From contig CATYLC010000011.1 in assembly GCA_958408685.1 (NCBI GenBank), positions 1-64,000 of the forward strand: a DNA stretch of 64,000 nt. Direction: 5' to 3'. Under the pieces are notes generated by a model, which saw only the letters and a list, made by a program, of their open reading frames with translations, did not search any database and was not told the origin of the DNA. Every line of letters begins with the position of its first letter. The first letter of the stretch is position 1. The translations under genes and the position numbers were made by a program. Origin of the DNA: an uncultured Collinsella sp. GTDB lineage: Bacteria; Actinomycetota; Coriobacteriia; Coriobacteriales; Coriobacteriaceae. Below are positions 44,317 through 53,457 of the stretch, in pieces.

Positions 44317-46761
44317 ATGAACGCTTTTGACCGATATGCCCCGTTTATCCAGGATTTCATTTACTCCCACGATTGGGAGAGTCTGCGCTCCATCCAGGTT
44401 GCGGCGGCAGATGCCATCTTCAACACGCAAGACAATGTGCTCCTGACGGCATCCACGGCATCAGGCAAAACTGAGGCGGCCTTCTTTCCCATCCTGACCG
44501 AGTTTTGGGAGAACCCGCCCGCGAGCGTGGGCGCCCTCTATATTGGCCCCCTCAAGGCACTCATCAACGACCAGTTCGTTCGCCTCAACGATCTGTGCGA
44601 AGAGGCCGATATCCCCGTCTGGCACTGGCACGGCGATGTCTCGCAGTCGCACAAGGCAAAGCTCATCAAAAAGCCGAGCGGTATCCTACAGATTACGCCC
44701 GAATCACTCGAGGCACTCCTGATCCACAAGCACATGGCAATCCCGCGTATGTTCTGCGACCTGCGCTATGTGGTCATCGACGAGGTCCACTCGCTCATGC
44801 GCGGTGACCGCGGCGGGCAGACGCTCTGCCTTATCGAGCGTCTCTCACGCATGGCAGGCGTGCAGCCCCGTCGCATTGGCCTTTCGGCCACCATCGGCGA
44901 CCCCGAACGCACGGGTGCCTTTCTCTCACAGGGAACGGGACGCGACTGCGTTATCCCCCGTTTTGAGGAACCGCGCCGCGTGTGGCGCATCTCCATGGAG
45001 CACTTCTACAACTCGGGTCCCCAGGCACAGCAGCGAGGATTCGAGAGCACAGGTCCGCAGGAAGCTGAGGTGCTCGCATGCGAGCGCATTGAGACGGCAC
45101 CACCCGCGGCACTGCCCGTCAGCACCCAAGGCATGCGCCCTAGCGGGCAACTCCCACAGGAGGAACGCCGCCAACGTCGCGAGCAGGCACGGGGCAAGGC
45201 TGCCCCCAAGGACAGTCGCACTTCCTCAGCCCCCGAGGGCGAAGTCGACATCCCGCAGGCAACCGAACAGGCACTGCTCAACCCCACCGACACCGCACCC
45301 GACAACGCCGACCCCGGCATGAGCTACATCTTTGAACATACCCGCGGCCGCAAGTGCCTGGTCTTTGCCAACTCGCGCGAGGAGGCAGAGGCCGTATGCT
45401 CCATGCTGCGCAGCTACTGCGAAAGCCGGCACGACCCCGACCGCTTCCTTATCCATCATGGCAACCTCTCGGCATCGCTACGCGAGACCGCCGAGGAGCT
45501 CATGCGCGACGAGGAACAGGCACAGACAACCGTCACCACCTCCACGCTGGAGCTCGGCATTGACATCGGTCGCCTGGAGCGCGCGTTCCAGATCGATGCA
45601 CCGTTTACCGTCAGCTCCTTTTTGCAGCGCATGGGGCGCACGGGACGCCGCGATCTTCCGCCCGAGATGTGGTTTGTCATGCGCGAGGAAGAGCCCGAGC
45701 CGCGCACGATGATGCCCGAGACCATTCCGTGGAAGCTCCTGCAGGGCATCGCGCTCGTACAACTCTATCGCGAGGAGAAGTGGGTCGAGCCGCCCGAGCT
45801 CGATCGACTCCCCTACAGTCTGCTCTATCACCAGACCATGTCGACGCTTGCCAGCACCGGAGAGCTCACGCCGGCCGAACTTGCCCAACGCGTGCTCACG
45901 CTCAGTTATTTCCACCGCGTCTCAGCCGATGACTATCGCGTACTGCTGCGCCACCTCATCAAGATCGACCACATCCAGGTCACCGAGGGCGGCGGGCTGA
46001 TCGTGGGCCTCGCGGGCGAGCGCATCATTAACAACTTTAAGTTCTACGCTGTGTTCCAGGAAAACGAGGAGTTTACCGTTCGCAGTGAATCGGCCGAGCT
46101 GGGCACGATTGTCAACCCGCCACCGCCCGGTGAGCGCATCGCCATCGCCGGACATTGCTGGATTGTCGAAGAAGTGGACTGGAAGCGTCACACCGTCTTT
46201 GCCACGCAGGTCAAGGGCCGTGTGCCGGCCTACTTTGGCGACTGCCCCGGTGACATCAACACACATGTACTCGAGCGCATGCGCCAAGCGCTCACTGAGC
46301 ACGCAGCATATCCGTACCTTATGGGTAACGCACGGGCTCGCTTGGCGCAGGCTCGTCATACCGCCGAGATTTCGGGCGCGGGAACTAAGCCGCTCATCAA
46401 CCTGGGTGGCGACACCTGGGTGCTCTTCCCCTGGTTGGGCAGCTACGCCTTTTTGGCGCTCGAGCGCATGCTCAAGATTAAATGCGCCGCGGAGCTTGGC
46501 CTTCGCGGACTCGATCCGTCGCGCCCGTACTTTATGCAGTTTAAGATGAAGGCCGACGAGGAGACGTTCTTTGAGGTGCTCGCCGCCGAGGCCGAGAAGG
46601 ACTTCGATCCCATCGAGCTCGTCTATCCCGGCGAGGTGCCTTACTTTGATCGTTACGATGAGTTCGTTCCCGAAGAGCTCGTGCGCAAGGGCTTTGCCGA
46701 AGGCGTGCTCGACATCGAGGGTATGAAGCAGCGCGTCCTCAGCTGGCGCGACCACGCCTAA
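44317..46761 (+). CDS. Lhr-like superfamily 2 helicase (BrxHI-like)
   Basis: The 814-residue protein is a DExH helicase: Walker A TASTASGKTEA, PLKALINDQ, the box VIDEVHSLMRGDRGGQ, LSATIGDP, and the C-terminal motif VI FLQRMGRTGRR. A low-complexity charged insert (about residues 285-335) separates the RecA lobes. After the lobes about 350 residues continue as in Lhr/BrxHI proteins. ATG 44317 follows AGAGGAGG, a very strong site. It probably works with the BrxD-like ATPase on DNA. No nuclease or methylase is encoded in the operon. Confidence 0.88.
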   Translation: MNAFDRYAPFIQDFIYSHDWESLRSIQVAAADAIFNTQDNVLLTASTASGKTEAAFFPILTEFWENPPASVGALYIGPLKALINDQFVRLNDLCEEADIPVWHWHGDVSQSHKAKLIKKPSGILQITPESLEALLIHKHMAIPRMFCDLRYVVIDEVHSLMRGDRGGQTLCLIERLSRMAGVQPRRIGLSATIGDPERTGAFLSQGTGRDCVIPRFEEPRRVWRISMEHFYNSGPQAQQRGFESTGPQEAEVLACERIETAPPAALPVSTQGMRPSGQLPQEERRQRREQARGKAAPKDSRTSSAPEGEVDIPQATEQALLNPTDTAPDNADPGMSYIFEHTRGRKCLVFANSREEAEAVCSMLRSYCESRHDPDRFLIHHGNLSASLRETAEELMRDEEQAQTTVTTSTLELGIDIGRLERAFQIDAPFTVSSFLQRMGRTGRRDLPPEMWFVMREEEPEPRTMMPETIPWKLLQGIALVQLYREEKWVEPPELDRLPYSLLYHQTMSTLASTGELTPAELAQRVLTLSYFHRVSADDYRVLLRHLIKIDHIQVTEGGGLIVGLAGERIINNFKFYAVFQENEEFTVRSESAELGTIVNPPPPGERIAIAGHCWIVEEVDWKRHTVFATQVKGRVPAYFGDCPGDINTHVLERMRQALTEHAAYPYLMGNARARLAQARHTAEISGAGTKPLINLGGDTWVLFPWLGSYAFLALERMLKIKCAAELGLRGLDPSRPYFMQFKMKADEETFFEVLAAEAEKDFDPIELVYPGEVPYFDRYDEFVPEELVRKGFAEGVLDIEGMKQRVLSWRDHA

Positions 46762-46787
46762 GACCAGTCTTTTTGGGACGGGGAGAT

Positions 46788-47666
46788 TTACTTGTCGTGA
46801 AGGACGGTGCCGAGGAACTCAGCGTCGAAGGGCACGGCTTCGGCAAAGGCGTAGTCGCCGTCGCTGGCGATGAGCAGGTAGTTCTCCTCGCCGCCGAACT
46901 CCATATCGCCACATGGGACCACCCAGGCGTGGGCGAACACCTCGAGCGCCGTGGCGGCGCAATCGCGCAGGAACGTCACGTCGCTCCCCTCGTTCGCGCT
47001 CACGATATTGGCAACGTAGATACCCCCGGGGTTCAGGCTGCCTCGCACCAAACGCAACGCCTCAACCGTCGCCAGCTCGCGTACGGGCTCGGCACCGCCA
47101 AAGCAATCACTCACGACCACATCGTAGCGACGATGGCCCACGCTCGTCACACCCAGATACGAGCGAGCCTCAGCGGTAATCACCCGCAAGCGGTCGCCCA
47201 CCGCGCGCTCCAGCTCGTCCAGGTAGAACCAGCGGCGCGCCAGGCGCGTAATCTCTCCGTCATACTCGATGACGTCCATGCGCAAGCCCGCGTGTGACAT
47301 CAGGGCGAACTTAGGATAAGCAAACCCGCCGCCGCCCAGCATAAGCATGCGGTCGATACCATGCCCGCAAGCATCACGCATTGCGTCCTCGGCCTCAAAC
47401 ACATCGTCAAATGCGCGATAGTACGCAAAGACCGGCTCCGCCCAACGCTCGCCAACGTAGCTTGCGCTTTGGTAGACGCCGCCTCGCACCAAGACGCGAA
47501 TCTCATCGTCGCTCTCATTGTGCACGCGTTTCACACGCGCCAACCCATTGCGGGTTCGCGCAACCTGCAGACAGGCAGCACGAACAGCGACAGCGGCCGC
47601 ACCAAGCGCCGCGGCTCCCAGAGCAACACCGGCAACGACGCCGGCAGAAACACTCGGCTTGTTCAT
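46788..47666 (-). CDS. Spermidine synthase-like methyltransferase-fold protein
   Basis: The 292-residue protein has an N-terminal hydrophobic segment (GVVAGVALGAAALGAAAVAVRAA) that could anchor it, then a Rossmann domain like spermidine synthases: MLMLGGGGFAYPK, MDVIEYDGEITRLARRWF, and YDVVVSDCFGGA. Polyamine-synthase gate residues are not clearly conserved, so an aminopropyl- or methyltransferase role is open. It follows elp3 with no gap and is probably cotranscribed. Its 3' end faces the helicase gene. Confidence 0.75.
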   Translation of the reverse strand: MNKPSVSAGVVAGVALGAAALGAAAVAVRAACLQVARTRNGLARVKRVHNESDDEIRVLVRGGVYQSASYVGERWAEPVFAYYRAFDDVFEAEDAMRDACGHGIDRMLMLGGGGFAYPKFALMSHAGLRMDVIEYDGEITRLARRWFYLDELERAVGDRLRVITAEARSYLGVTSVGHRRYDVVVSDCFGGAEPVRELATVEALRLVRGSLNPGGIYVANIVSANEGSDVTFLRDCAATALEVFAHAWVVPCGDMEFGGEENYLLIASDGDYAFAEAVPFDAEFLGTVLHDK

Positions 47667-49574
47667 CTAGAGCTCCTTTTGCAGATAGAGTCCATGATCG
47701 TAAAAACCCAAATGGCGATAGTACTCGCGCGTACCAATCGCGCTGATCACGTTGATGCGCGTATAACCCGCATCCCGGGCAATCTCGCACGCACGCTCTA
47801 CGAGCAGACGCCCCAACCCATGGTGCTGGGCTGCCTGGCCTTGATACCCCACGCGCGCCGCCATGCCATACACGTGTACCTCGCGAATCATCGCCTCGTC
47901 CGGCATCGTCGGCAACTCGTCCGCATGCGCGGCAACAAACGAATGGTCGGGCAGCGACAACCGCAAAAAGCCCGCGATCTTGCCCTGCGGCGTCACCCAC
48001 TGCAAAAAGCGCTCGTGCGTCACCGGCGTCTCGTACGCCACTTCCTCATCAAGAGATAGCTCATCCAAGTCGGCACCCGCCGTACTGATCTCGCGATAGC
48101 GAATCTCGCGCACCGTCGCACCGTCACCCCGAGCAGCCAGGCGGTTCTCAACGAGCTGACGCAGGTTGGGTTTCTTGTTGCCCACCATAATGTCGTCGGA
48201 ACTAAAGTCGCGGATCATGCGGCTGATACGGCAGAACGCCGGCGTCACCACGATGTCGTCGGCCAGCACATCGAGCAGCTCTTCCTCGGTATAGGGACGC
48301 CACTCGCCGCGCTCGTAGCAGCCCACCAGACGCGAGCCCTCGATGAGCGCACACGGATAGACTTTGACCTCGTCGGGCATAAAGGCCCCTTCGGTCATAA
48401 AGCGCTCGTAATCGCGCTTGTCCCCTTCGGGCGTGGCGCCCAGCAAGTTGAGCATAAAATGCGCGTGGATCTTAAAGCCAAACAGGCGTGCAAGCGAAAA
48501 CGCCCGCTCGATCTGAGCCACCGAAATGCGACGCTCGTTGATATCGAGCAAATGCTGGTTGAGGCTCTGGATGCCCATCTGAATCTTGGTGCAGCCTAGG
48601 CGGCGGATGAGCGTAAGCGCCTGCGGCGTTACGGCATCGGGGCGCGTCTCGATAACGAGCCCCACCACGCGATGCTTCGCCGTCTCGTTGATGCGCTGCT
48701 GACGCTCAAGCTCCTCCATCGTTGCCGCCTGCCACTCGGCAACCTCGCCCCACGGCGTACCGGGGCCGTACAGACGACGCACCGCGCGGTTATACCCGCC
48801 CACGGCAGCATCCACACGCTCCTGCTCGTCGGCAACGCCGGCAGCAAGCTCAGCCTCGTCTGTCGCAATGCCGGCAGCCCGATAGCGCTCGCGACGCTCC
48901 GCCACCACCGGCGGCAGCGCATCGGCGGGCGCGTCATCGAGCAGGCGCTCTGCCTCGGCACGGCTGATGCCCGGACGCGCCAACATGGGATTAGCCGCCA
49001 CACCAGCCACGGCATCGTCATTGAGCGCACGGAAGAGCTCCGACATAAACCATGCCTGATACCCTTGCGGATAGTCGCTCCAGGTACCACCGAGCACGAT
49101 GAGCTCGATCTTATCGGTCGCATGCCCCATCTGCGAAAGCGCCGTCAAACGGGCACTCACCTGCAGATACGGGTCAAAGCAATTTTGCTCCGCACGGGCG
49201 CACGCCGGCTCGGCATGCAGATAGCTTTTGGGCATGCGCAGATCGTTGGGGCAAAACAGGCAATCGCCCGAGCATGGCCAGGGCTTGGTAATGACGGTAA
49301 TGGTCGCCACGCCCGAGGCCGTTCGGCGCGGCTTCATACGCAGCACCTGCAGCAGTTGACGTTCCAGATCGGAATCGACATTCCACGCAGCCCACCGAGC
49401 CGGCTCCTCACGTTTAACCCGCTGATAGAACGGCAGCAGACGGCGCTTGGCCAAATCGCGTTTGTCGGCACCCTCACGGCGCGCCTCGGCATGTATCAGT
49501 TTGACGAGCGCTTTGTCGTCCACGGTCTCGCCGCGACGCAGGGCCTCGAGTATGTTCAAGATAATCTGTTCCAT
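47667..49574 (-). CDS. elp3: Elp3 family tRNA wobble-uridine modifying enzyme
   Basis: Elp3 adds a carboxymethyl group to C5 of U34 in certain tRNAs using acetyl-CoA and a radical SAM reaction. The 635-residue protein has the cluster motif Cys101-x3-Cys105-x2-Cys108 (CSGDCLFCPN), IETRPDAV, IQMGIQSLN, and a C-terminal GNAT acetyltransferase domain (YQGQAAQHHGLGRLLVERACEIARDAGYTRINVISAIGTREYYRHLGF). A larger than usual insertion of about 80 residues follows the radical SAM start. It is next to a spermidine-synthase-like gene and 2 kb from a Trm9-like methyltransferase. Confidence 0.93.
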   Translation of the reverse strand: MEQIILNILEALRRGETVDDKALVKLIHAEARREGADKRDLAKRRLLPFYQRVKREEPARWAAWNVDSDLERQLLQVLRMKPRRTASGVATITVITKPWPCSGDCLFCPNDLRMPKSYLHAEPACARAEQNCFDPYLQVSARLTALSQMGHATDKIELIVLGGTWSDYPQGYQAWFMSELFRALNDDAVAGVAANPMLARPGISRAEAERLLDDAPADALPPVVAERRERYRAAGIATDEAELAAGVADEQERVDAAVGGYNRAVRRLYGPGTPWGEVAEWQAATMEELERQQRINETAKHRVVGLVIETRPDAVTPQALTLIRRLGCTKIQMGIQSLNQHLLDINERRISVAQIERAFSLARLFGFKIHAHFMLNLLGATPEGDKRDYERFMTEGAFMPDEVKVYPCALIEGSRLVGCYERGEWRPYTEEELLDVLADDIVVTPAFCRISRMIRDFSSDDIMVGNKKPNLRQLVENRLAARGDGATVREIRYREISTAGADLDELSLDEEVAYETPVTHERFLQWVTPQGKIAGFLRLSLPDHSFVAAHADELPTMPDEAMIREVHVYGMAARVGYQGQAAQHHGLGRLLVERACEIARDAGYTRINVISAIGTREYYRHLGFYDHGLYLQKEL

Positions 49575-49592
49575 GTCCCCATTGTAAAGGCA

Positions 49593-49626
49593 AAGGCGCC
49601 GGAGCCGATCTCGGCTTCGGCGCCTT
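49593..49626 (-). terminator. Hairpin between the DUF4097 gene and elp3
   Basis: Arms AAGGCGCCG/CGGCGCCTT enclose a second stem CCGA/TCGG. On the minus strand TTTGCCTTTA follows. It lies between the HTH-DUF4097 unit and elp3, so it may end the former transcript. Confidence 0.65.
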
Positions 49627-49672
49627 CATCAAACAGCGCAGCTATGGTATATAAGTCTTCGATAACCGCCCG

Positions 49673-50575
49673 TCACTCTGAATCAAATGACATGTCGCCC
49701 GAACCGACCTCAAAACGATACGTAGCAGACTTATCGCCGTTATCGAATTCAAGATTCAAAATGGTCTCGCCGTCGTAGCCAAGCGGAAGGAAATCGCTCT
49801 CGAAGTCGCCGCTGCCCAAGGTAAGGCTCGCCTTAAAGCCCGTCGAGTTCGGAACCATCATCTCCACATCGCCCGAGCCCACACTCACGTCCATCGACTT
49901 CGCGGGGGCCTGGTAGAGCTCGAACGTCACATCGCCCGAACCGACCTCAGCACTGAGCGCATCAGTCACGCTGCCCGCAAACTCTACATCTCCCGCACCC
50001 AGGAAAAGGTCGAAACCATCACAGGTGACACCGGCAATCTGCAGATCACCCGAGCCCACGTGCGCGTTGACTCCCTTCAGATGTTCGGCAACACGGCGCG
50101 GCAGCTCGACCGTAACTGAGCGATCGATTGCCTTACCGTCATCACTTCCAAACTGGGAAACCTTGAGCGTCGAGTCCTCGACGGATGCGATGTTCTGCGT
50201 CGCGGCCTTGGAGGCATCCATACCATTGGCAACGCGTCCCCGCTCGATAACGCGAGCCTTGTTACCATCAATAACCTTGACGTCCACCGTAGCCGCATCG
50301 ATATCGAAATCGAGGTAGCGAAACTCATCGGCATCAAAGGTCGTACACGAAAGCTGCTGAGGCCGAGCGGAATAGTTACCGCCATCGTTCATAAAATCGT
50401 CGTCATCAACCACATCGTCCATACCGGACAAGCCGGATACAACATCGTCGAGGTCCCACGGGCCATCAAAATGAATCAAAGTCCGCGAAACGCCAAAAAC
50501 AAGCCCGATAATCAGTACAAACGCTCCGATGCCGACGCCCAGGCGCAGCTTGGATTCATGCGAAAGCTTCATCAT
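49673..50575 (-). CDS. Membrane-anchored DUF4097-like beta-repeat protein
   Basis: The 300-residue protein has one N-terminal membrane helix (LGVGIGAFVLIIGLVFGVS), an acidic linker, then a repeated beta pattern with the unit HVGSGDLQI, LGAGDVEF, VGSGDVTF, VGSGDVEM, LGSGDFES and VGSGDMSF. This GSGD repeat is typical of DUF4097 beta-helix-like domains found in proteins tied to envelope stress. It overlaps the HTH gene by four bases, so the pair is coupled. The role is unknown. Confidence 0.82.
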   Translation of the reverse strand: MMKLSHESKLRLGVGIGAFVLIIGLVFGVSRTLIHFDGPWDLDDVVSGLSGMDDVVDDDDFMNDGGNYSARPQQLSCTTFDADEFRYLDFDIDAATVDVKVIDGNKARVIERGRVANGMDASKAATQNIASVEDSTLKVSQFGSDDGKAIDRSVTVELPRRVAEHLKGVNAHVGSGDLQIAGVTCDGFDLFLGAGDVEFAGSVTDALSAEVGSGDVTFELYQAPAKSMDVSVGSGDVEMMVPNSTGFKASLTLGSGDFESDFLPLGYDGETILNLEFDNGDKSATYRFEVGSGDMSFDSE

Positions 50576-51294
50576 TCGTCACCTTCTTTGGCACATGGCT
50601 CAGCGGTGGCCGCGGTAGCCACGTCAGCATCAGGTTCCGCAGAAGTATCCTTCCCCTGGGCCCTGACCGCCACCGGTGCCGGACCAACCTGAATATCCCC
50701 ACGCGCCCAATCACCATCGAGTGCACGCGCCACCCAGTGATAGATGGGAATCGTGAAGAAGATCAGCGCGGCAAAGGGGCAGGCACCAAACAGGAACATC
50801 AGTAAAAAGAACAGCAGCCAGCACACGGCCCAATACGGGAACGACTGGAACGGGCCCTTCACCGGAGTCGGGCCAACTGCGCCGCCACTCGTCGCCTGTG
50901 CCGTAGCGGCATTGGCGGCCTGCGCACTCCAGCTTGCCGCCTGCGCCGCCTTGGCTGCCGCGTCACTTGCCTGCGTTGCCGCCTCGGTGGCGCGCGCCGC
51001 CGCCTCATGGGTGCGGGCGCGCTCTGCCGCCTCGGCCTCGCGCTGACGAGCGCGGTCCTCGTTCTCAAACTCGATATCGTCCTCAATCTCATCGCTCGGA
51101 TTGAGCAGCTCGTCCAGACTCACACCATAGAGCTTGGCGAGCGAGATCAGGTTCTCGGTATCGGGCGAGCTCTCCGCACGCTCCCATTTACTGACCGCCT
51201 GGCGCGACAGCCCCAGCTTTCGCGCCAGCCCTTCTTGGCTAAAGCCCTTGCTGCGGCGAAGGTCGGCGAGCCGCTGCGCAGTTTCTACATTCAT
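50572..51294 (-). CDS. XRE-family HTH regulator with membrane segment
   Basis: The 240-residue protein has an N-terminal XRE helix-turn-helix (LADLRRSKGFSQEGLARKLGLSRQAVSKWERAESSPDTENLISLAKLYGVSLDELL), then an Ala-rich coiled segment (about 85-135), two hydrophobic stretches (FPYWAVCWLLFFLLMFLFGACPFAALIFFTIPIYHW) and a hydrophilic tail. A membrane-bound regulator paired with a DUF4097 protein suggests envelope sensing. ATG 51294 follows AGGAGG. Confidence 0.85.
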   Translation of the reverse strand: MNVETAQRLADLRRSKGFSQEGLARKLGLSRQAVSKWERAESSPDTENLISLAKLYGVSLDELLNPSDEIEDDIEFENEDRARQREAEAAERARTHEAAARATEAATQASDAAAKAAQAASWSAQAANAATAQATSGGAVGPTPVKGPFQSFPYWAVCWLLFFLLMFLFGACPFAALIFFTIPIYHWVARALDGDWARGDIQVGPAPVAVRAQGKDTSAEPDADVATAATAEPCAKEGDE

Positions 51295-51485
51295 GGTTCC
51301 TCCTATGTGATGCCAGCCGTGCCGCCGGACCGTTTTTGTTCTTAAGGCGCCTTGCACAGTTAAAAATCTATCCGCCACCGCCAAAAGCATGCCACCTATT
51401 CTAGTGAGATTTTTGACAACCGGCGGTTGCGGGTGCATATGAGCTGCGGAAATGTGTCCAAACAAAGCAATGACCCGTAGCTTGG

Positions 51486-51515
51486 TTGTCCCCGTTGCTG
51501 CGTTAACGGTAGTAT
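51486..51515 (+). promoter_or_regulatory. Candidate promoter of the Trm9-like gene
   Basis: TTGTCC (51486-51491) and TAGTAT (51510-51515) are 18 bases apart. A start near 51522 leaves a leader of about 40 bases to GTG 51562. The ATG at 51514 would lie in the -10 box. Confidence 0.55.
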
Positions 51516-51561
51516 GGTCGTACTGTTTATTCCGCACCGCCAACGGAGGGAGTTCCGCGCC

Positions 51562-52434
51562 GTGAACCGCGATTTCGCCTCATCGCTCATCCAGCTCAAT
51601 AACACGTTCTATCGCGAGCACTCCGCCTCCTTTTCCGATACGCGCCAAGCCCCGTGGCCCGGCTGGGTGCGCACCATGGACATCGCGCTCGAACAGCTCG
51701 ACGTCGCCACGATCGAGCATCCCGTCCGCGTCTTCGATCTTGCCTGCGGCAATATGCGATTCGAGAACTTTGCCGCCGGCGGCGCACTTGCCGCCAAGGG
51801 CGTCGATGGCGCAAACCCCTCGGCAGATGCCAGCTGCCCGTTTGAGTTCTATGGTGTTGACTCGTGTCAGGATTTGGCTATCGATGCGCACGGTCACGCC
51901 CTGCGCATTCCCAACCTGCACTTCCAGGAACTCGACGTGCTTGACGCCCTTATGAAGCTCAACCCCGCCGAGACGCCCGACGTGCTTTTCGACGCCCCGC
52001 TCGCCGATATCTCGGTCTGCTTTGGCTTTATGCACCACGTGCCGTCGTGCGAGTACCGCGTACGCGTGCTCGACGCCCTGGTGCGTCAGACGCGCCCAGG
52101 TGGCATCATCGCCATCAGCTTTTGGGAATTTATGAACGATGAGCGCATGGCGCGCAAGGCTGTTCGCGCCGAGGCCCGCGCCGAGCTCACCCCGCCGTTT
52201 GAGGGTTACGATTCCGCGCAGTTTGAAGCCGGCGACCACCTCATTGGCTGGCAAAACGACCGCCACGCCTACCGCTATTGCCATCACTTTGACGATCAGC
52301 AGATCACCGACCTAGTGCGCGGCGTCCGTACGTTCTACAAGAGCGGCGAGGTCCCCGTGCGCGAGCTTGAGCGCTTCCATGCCGACGGTCGCAGCGGCGA
52401 GCTCAACCGTTATGTGATCCTCAAGCGCCTGTAG
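51562..52434 (+). CDS. Trm9/ALKBH8-like SAM-dependent methyltransferase
   Basis: This 290-residue class I methyltransferase has the SAM site VFDLACGNMRF, the acidic FYGVDSC, and ADISVCFGFMHHVPSCEYRVRVLDALVRQTRPGGIIAISFWE. The N-terminal FYREHSASFSDTRQAPWPGW matches the opening of yeast Trm9 (a Y.E.A..FS.TR..PWP pattern), and the end RYCHHFDDQQITDLV also fits that group. Trm9 methylates the cm5U that Elp3 makes. A methylating role at wobble uridine is therefore plausible but inferred. GTG 51562 has GGAGGGAG upstream and fits the promoter; the ATG at 51514 does not. Confidence 0.75.
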   Translation: MNRDFASSLIQLNNTFYREHSASFSDTRQAPWPGWVRTMDIALEQLDVATIEHPVRVFDLACGNMRFENFAAGGALAAKGVDGANPSADASCPFEFYGVDSCQDLAIDAHGHALRIPNLHFQELDVLDALMKLNPAETPDVLFDAPLADISVCFGFMHHVPSCEYRVRVLDALVRQTRPGGIIAISFWEFMNDERMARKAVRAEARAELTPPFEGYDSAQFEAGDHLIGWQNDRHAYRYCHHFDDQQITDLVRGVRTFYKSGEVPVRELERFHADGRSGELNRYVILKRL

Positions 52435-52551
52435 GCATCGACGACTCGCCGCCGAGCCGTGCCGCGTCTTTCGGGCAAACTATGCCCACCCTTTTCAACC
52501 CATTGACGGAACGCGCAGCTATGCGTTCCATATTTATGACCAAGGAGCCTC

Positions 52552-53391
52552 ATGGGAGCCGTCCACGTTCGCACGCCTAAGAACTTTGTGCTCGAGGAGC
52601 GCCTGGAGCGCTACGCCGATGCGATTGAGACGAACCCCGAGGCCTATGCCGGAGATTGGCGTGAAGTCTGTGCGCCAGTTGGCAGCAAGCCATTCGAACA
52701 CCTTCACCTGGATCTTGGCTGCGGCAAGGGAACGTACCTTGTAGAGCGCGCGGCCCACGAGCCAAACACGCTCTTTATCGGCATGGACCAAGAGCCCATC
52801 TGCATCGCCTATGCCGCACAGAAAATCTGCGAGCATGAACTGACCAACGCACTCGTTCTGCCTCGAGGTGCCGCATCGCTGCCGCAGCTATTTGCCACAG
52901 GCGAGCTCGATGCCATCACCATCAACTTTCCCACGCCGCAGCCCAAGGCCAAGTACGCCAAAAAGCGCCTCGTCCATGTCGACCATCTGATGCTCTATCG
53001 CCCGCTCTTTGCAGCCGGCGCCACCGTAACGCTGCGAACCGACAGCAAACCGTTGCGCGATTACGCCCTGGGACAGTTTGCCGCAGCCGGCTACGATACG
53101 CTTTGGGTAAGTGACGACGTCCGCCGCGACCATCCCGAGCACCCCGAGACCGAGTACGAGTGCCGCACGCGCGAGATGGGCGCCACCGTCTATGGCATTT
53201 GCGCCACACCCGGCGCGCAGCCCAGCGATGAACAGCTCGCGGCGGGCCGCGTGCAGGAGCAAAGCCTTGCCTGCTACCTGCCCGACAACCTCGATGAGCT
53301 CACCTATGTACCTCTGGGCATGGAAGAGGCCGTCGAGAACTTTAGAAACCGCGCCCGCAAAGGCAAGAAGCGCCTGCCGCAAGAGTCCTAG
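52552..53391 (+). CDS. trmB: tRNA (guanine-N7-)-methyltransferase
   Basis: TrmB makes m7G46 in the tRNA variable loop. The 279-residue protein has LHLDLGCGKGTYLVERA, FIGMDQEP, a TINFPTPQPKAKYAKKRLVH block (normally FPDPW.K..H.KRR) and TLRTDSK. In this protein the usual Asp-Pro-Trp is replaced by Thr-Pro-Gln, a departure in the catalytic loop. It is longer than the E. coli enzyme by about 40 residues at the C terminus. The ATG follows AAGGAG. A 123-bp repeat element follows it. Confidence 0.85.
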   Translation: MGAVHVRTPKNFVLEERLERYADAIETNPEAYAGDWREVCAPVGSKPFEHLHLDLGCGKGTYLVERAAHEPNTLFIGMDQEPICIAYAAQKICEHELTNALVLPRGAASLPQLFATGELDAITINFPTPQPKAKYAKKRLVHVDHLMLYRPLFAAGATVTLRTDSKPLRDYALGQFAAAGYDTLWVSDDVRRDHPEHPETEYECRTREMGATVYGICATPGAQPSDEQLAAGRVQEQSLACYLPDNLDELTYVPLGMEEAVENFRNRARKGKKRLPQES

Positions 53392-53457
53392 GGACTTCTG
53401 ATGGTCGCGGCGTCGGCAAACAAGCGCGAATAGGCGCCAGCAAACAACCCTCAAAAC

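Noticed and set aside
41143..46761. Complete BREX system
   Set aside because: No pglX, pglZ, brxA, brxB or brxL is present within the window on either side.
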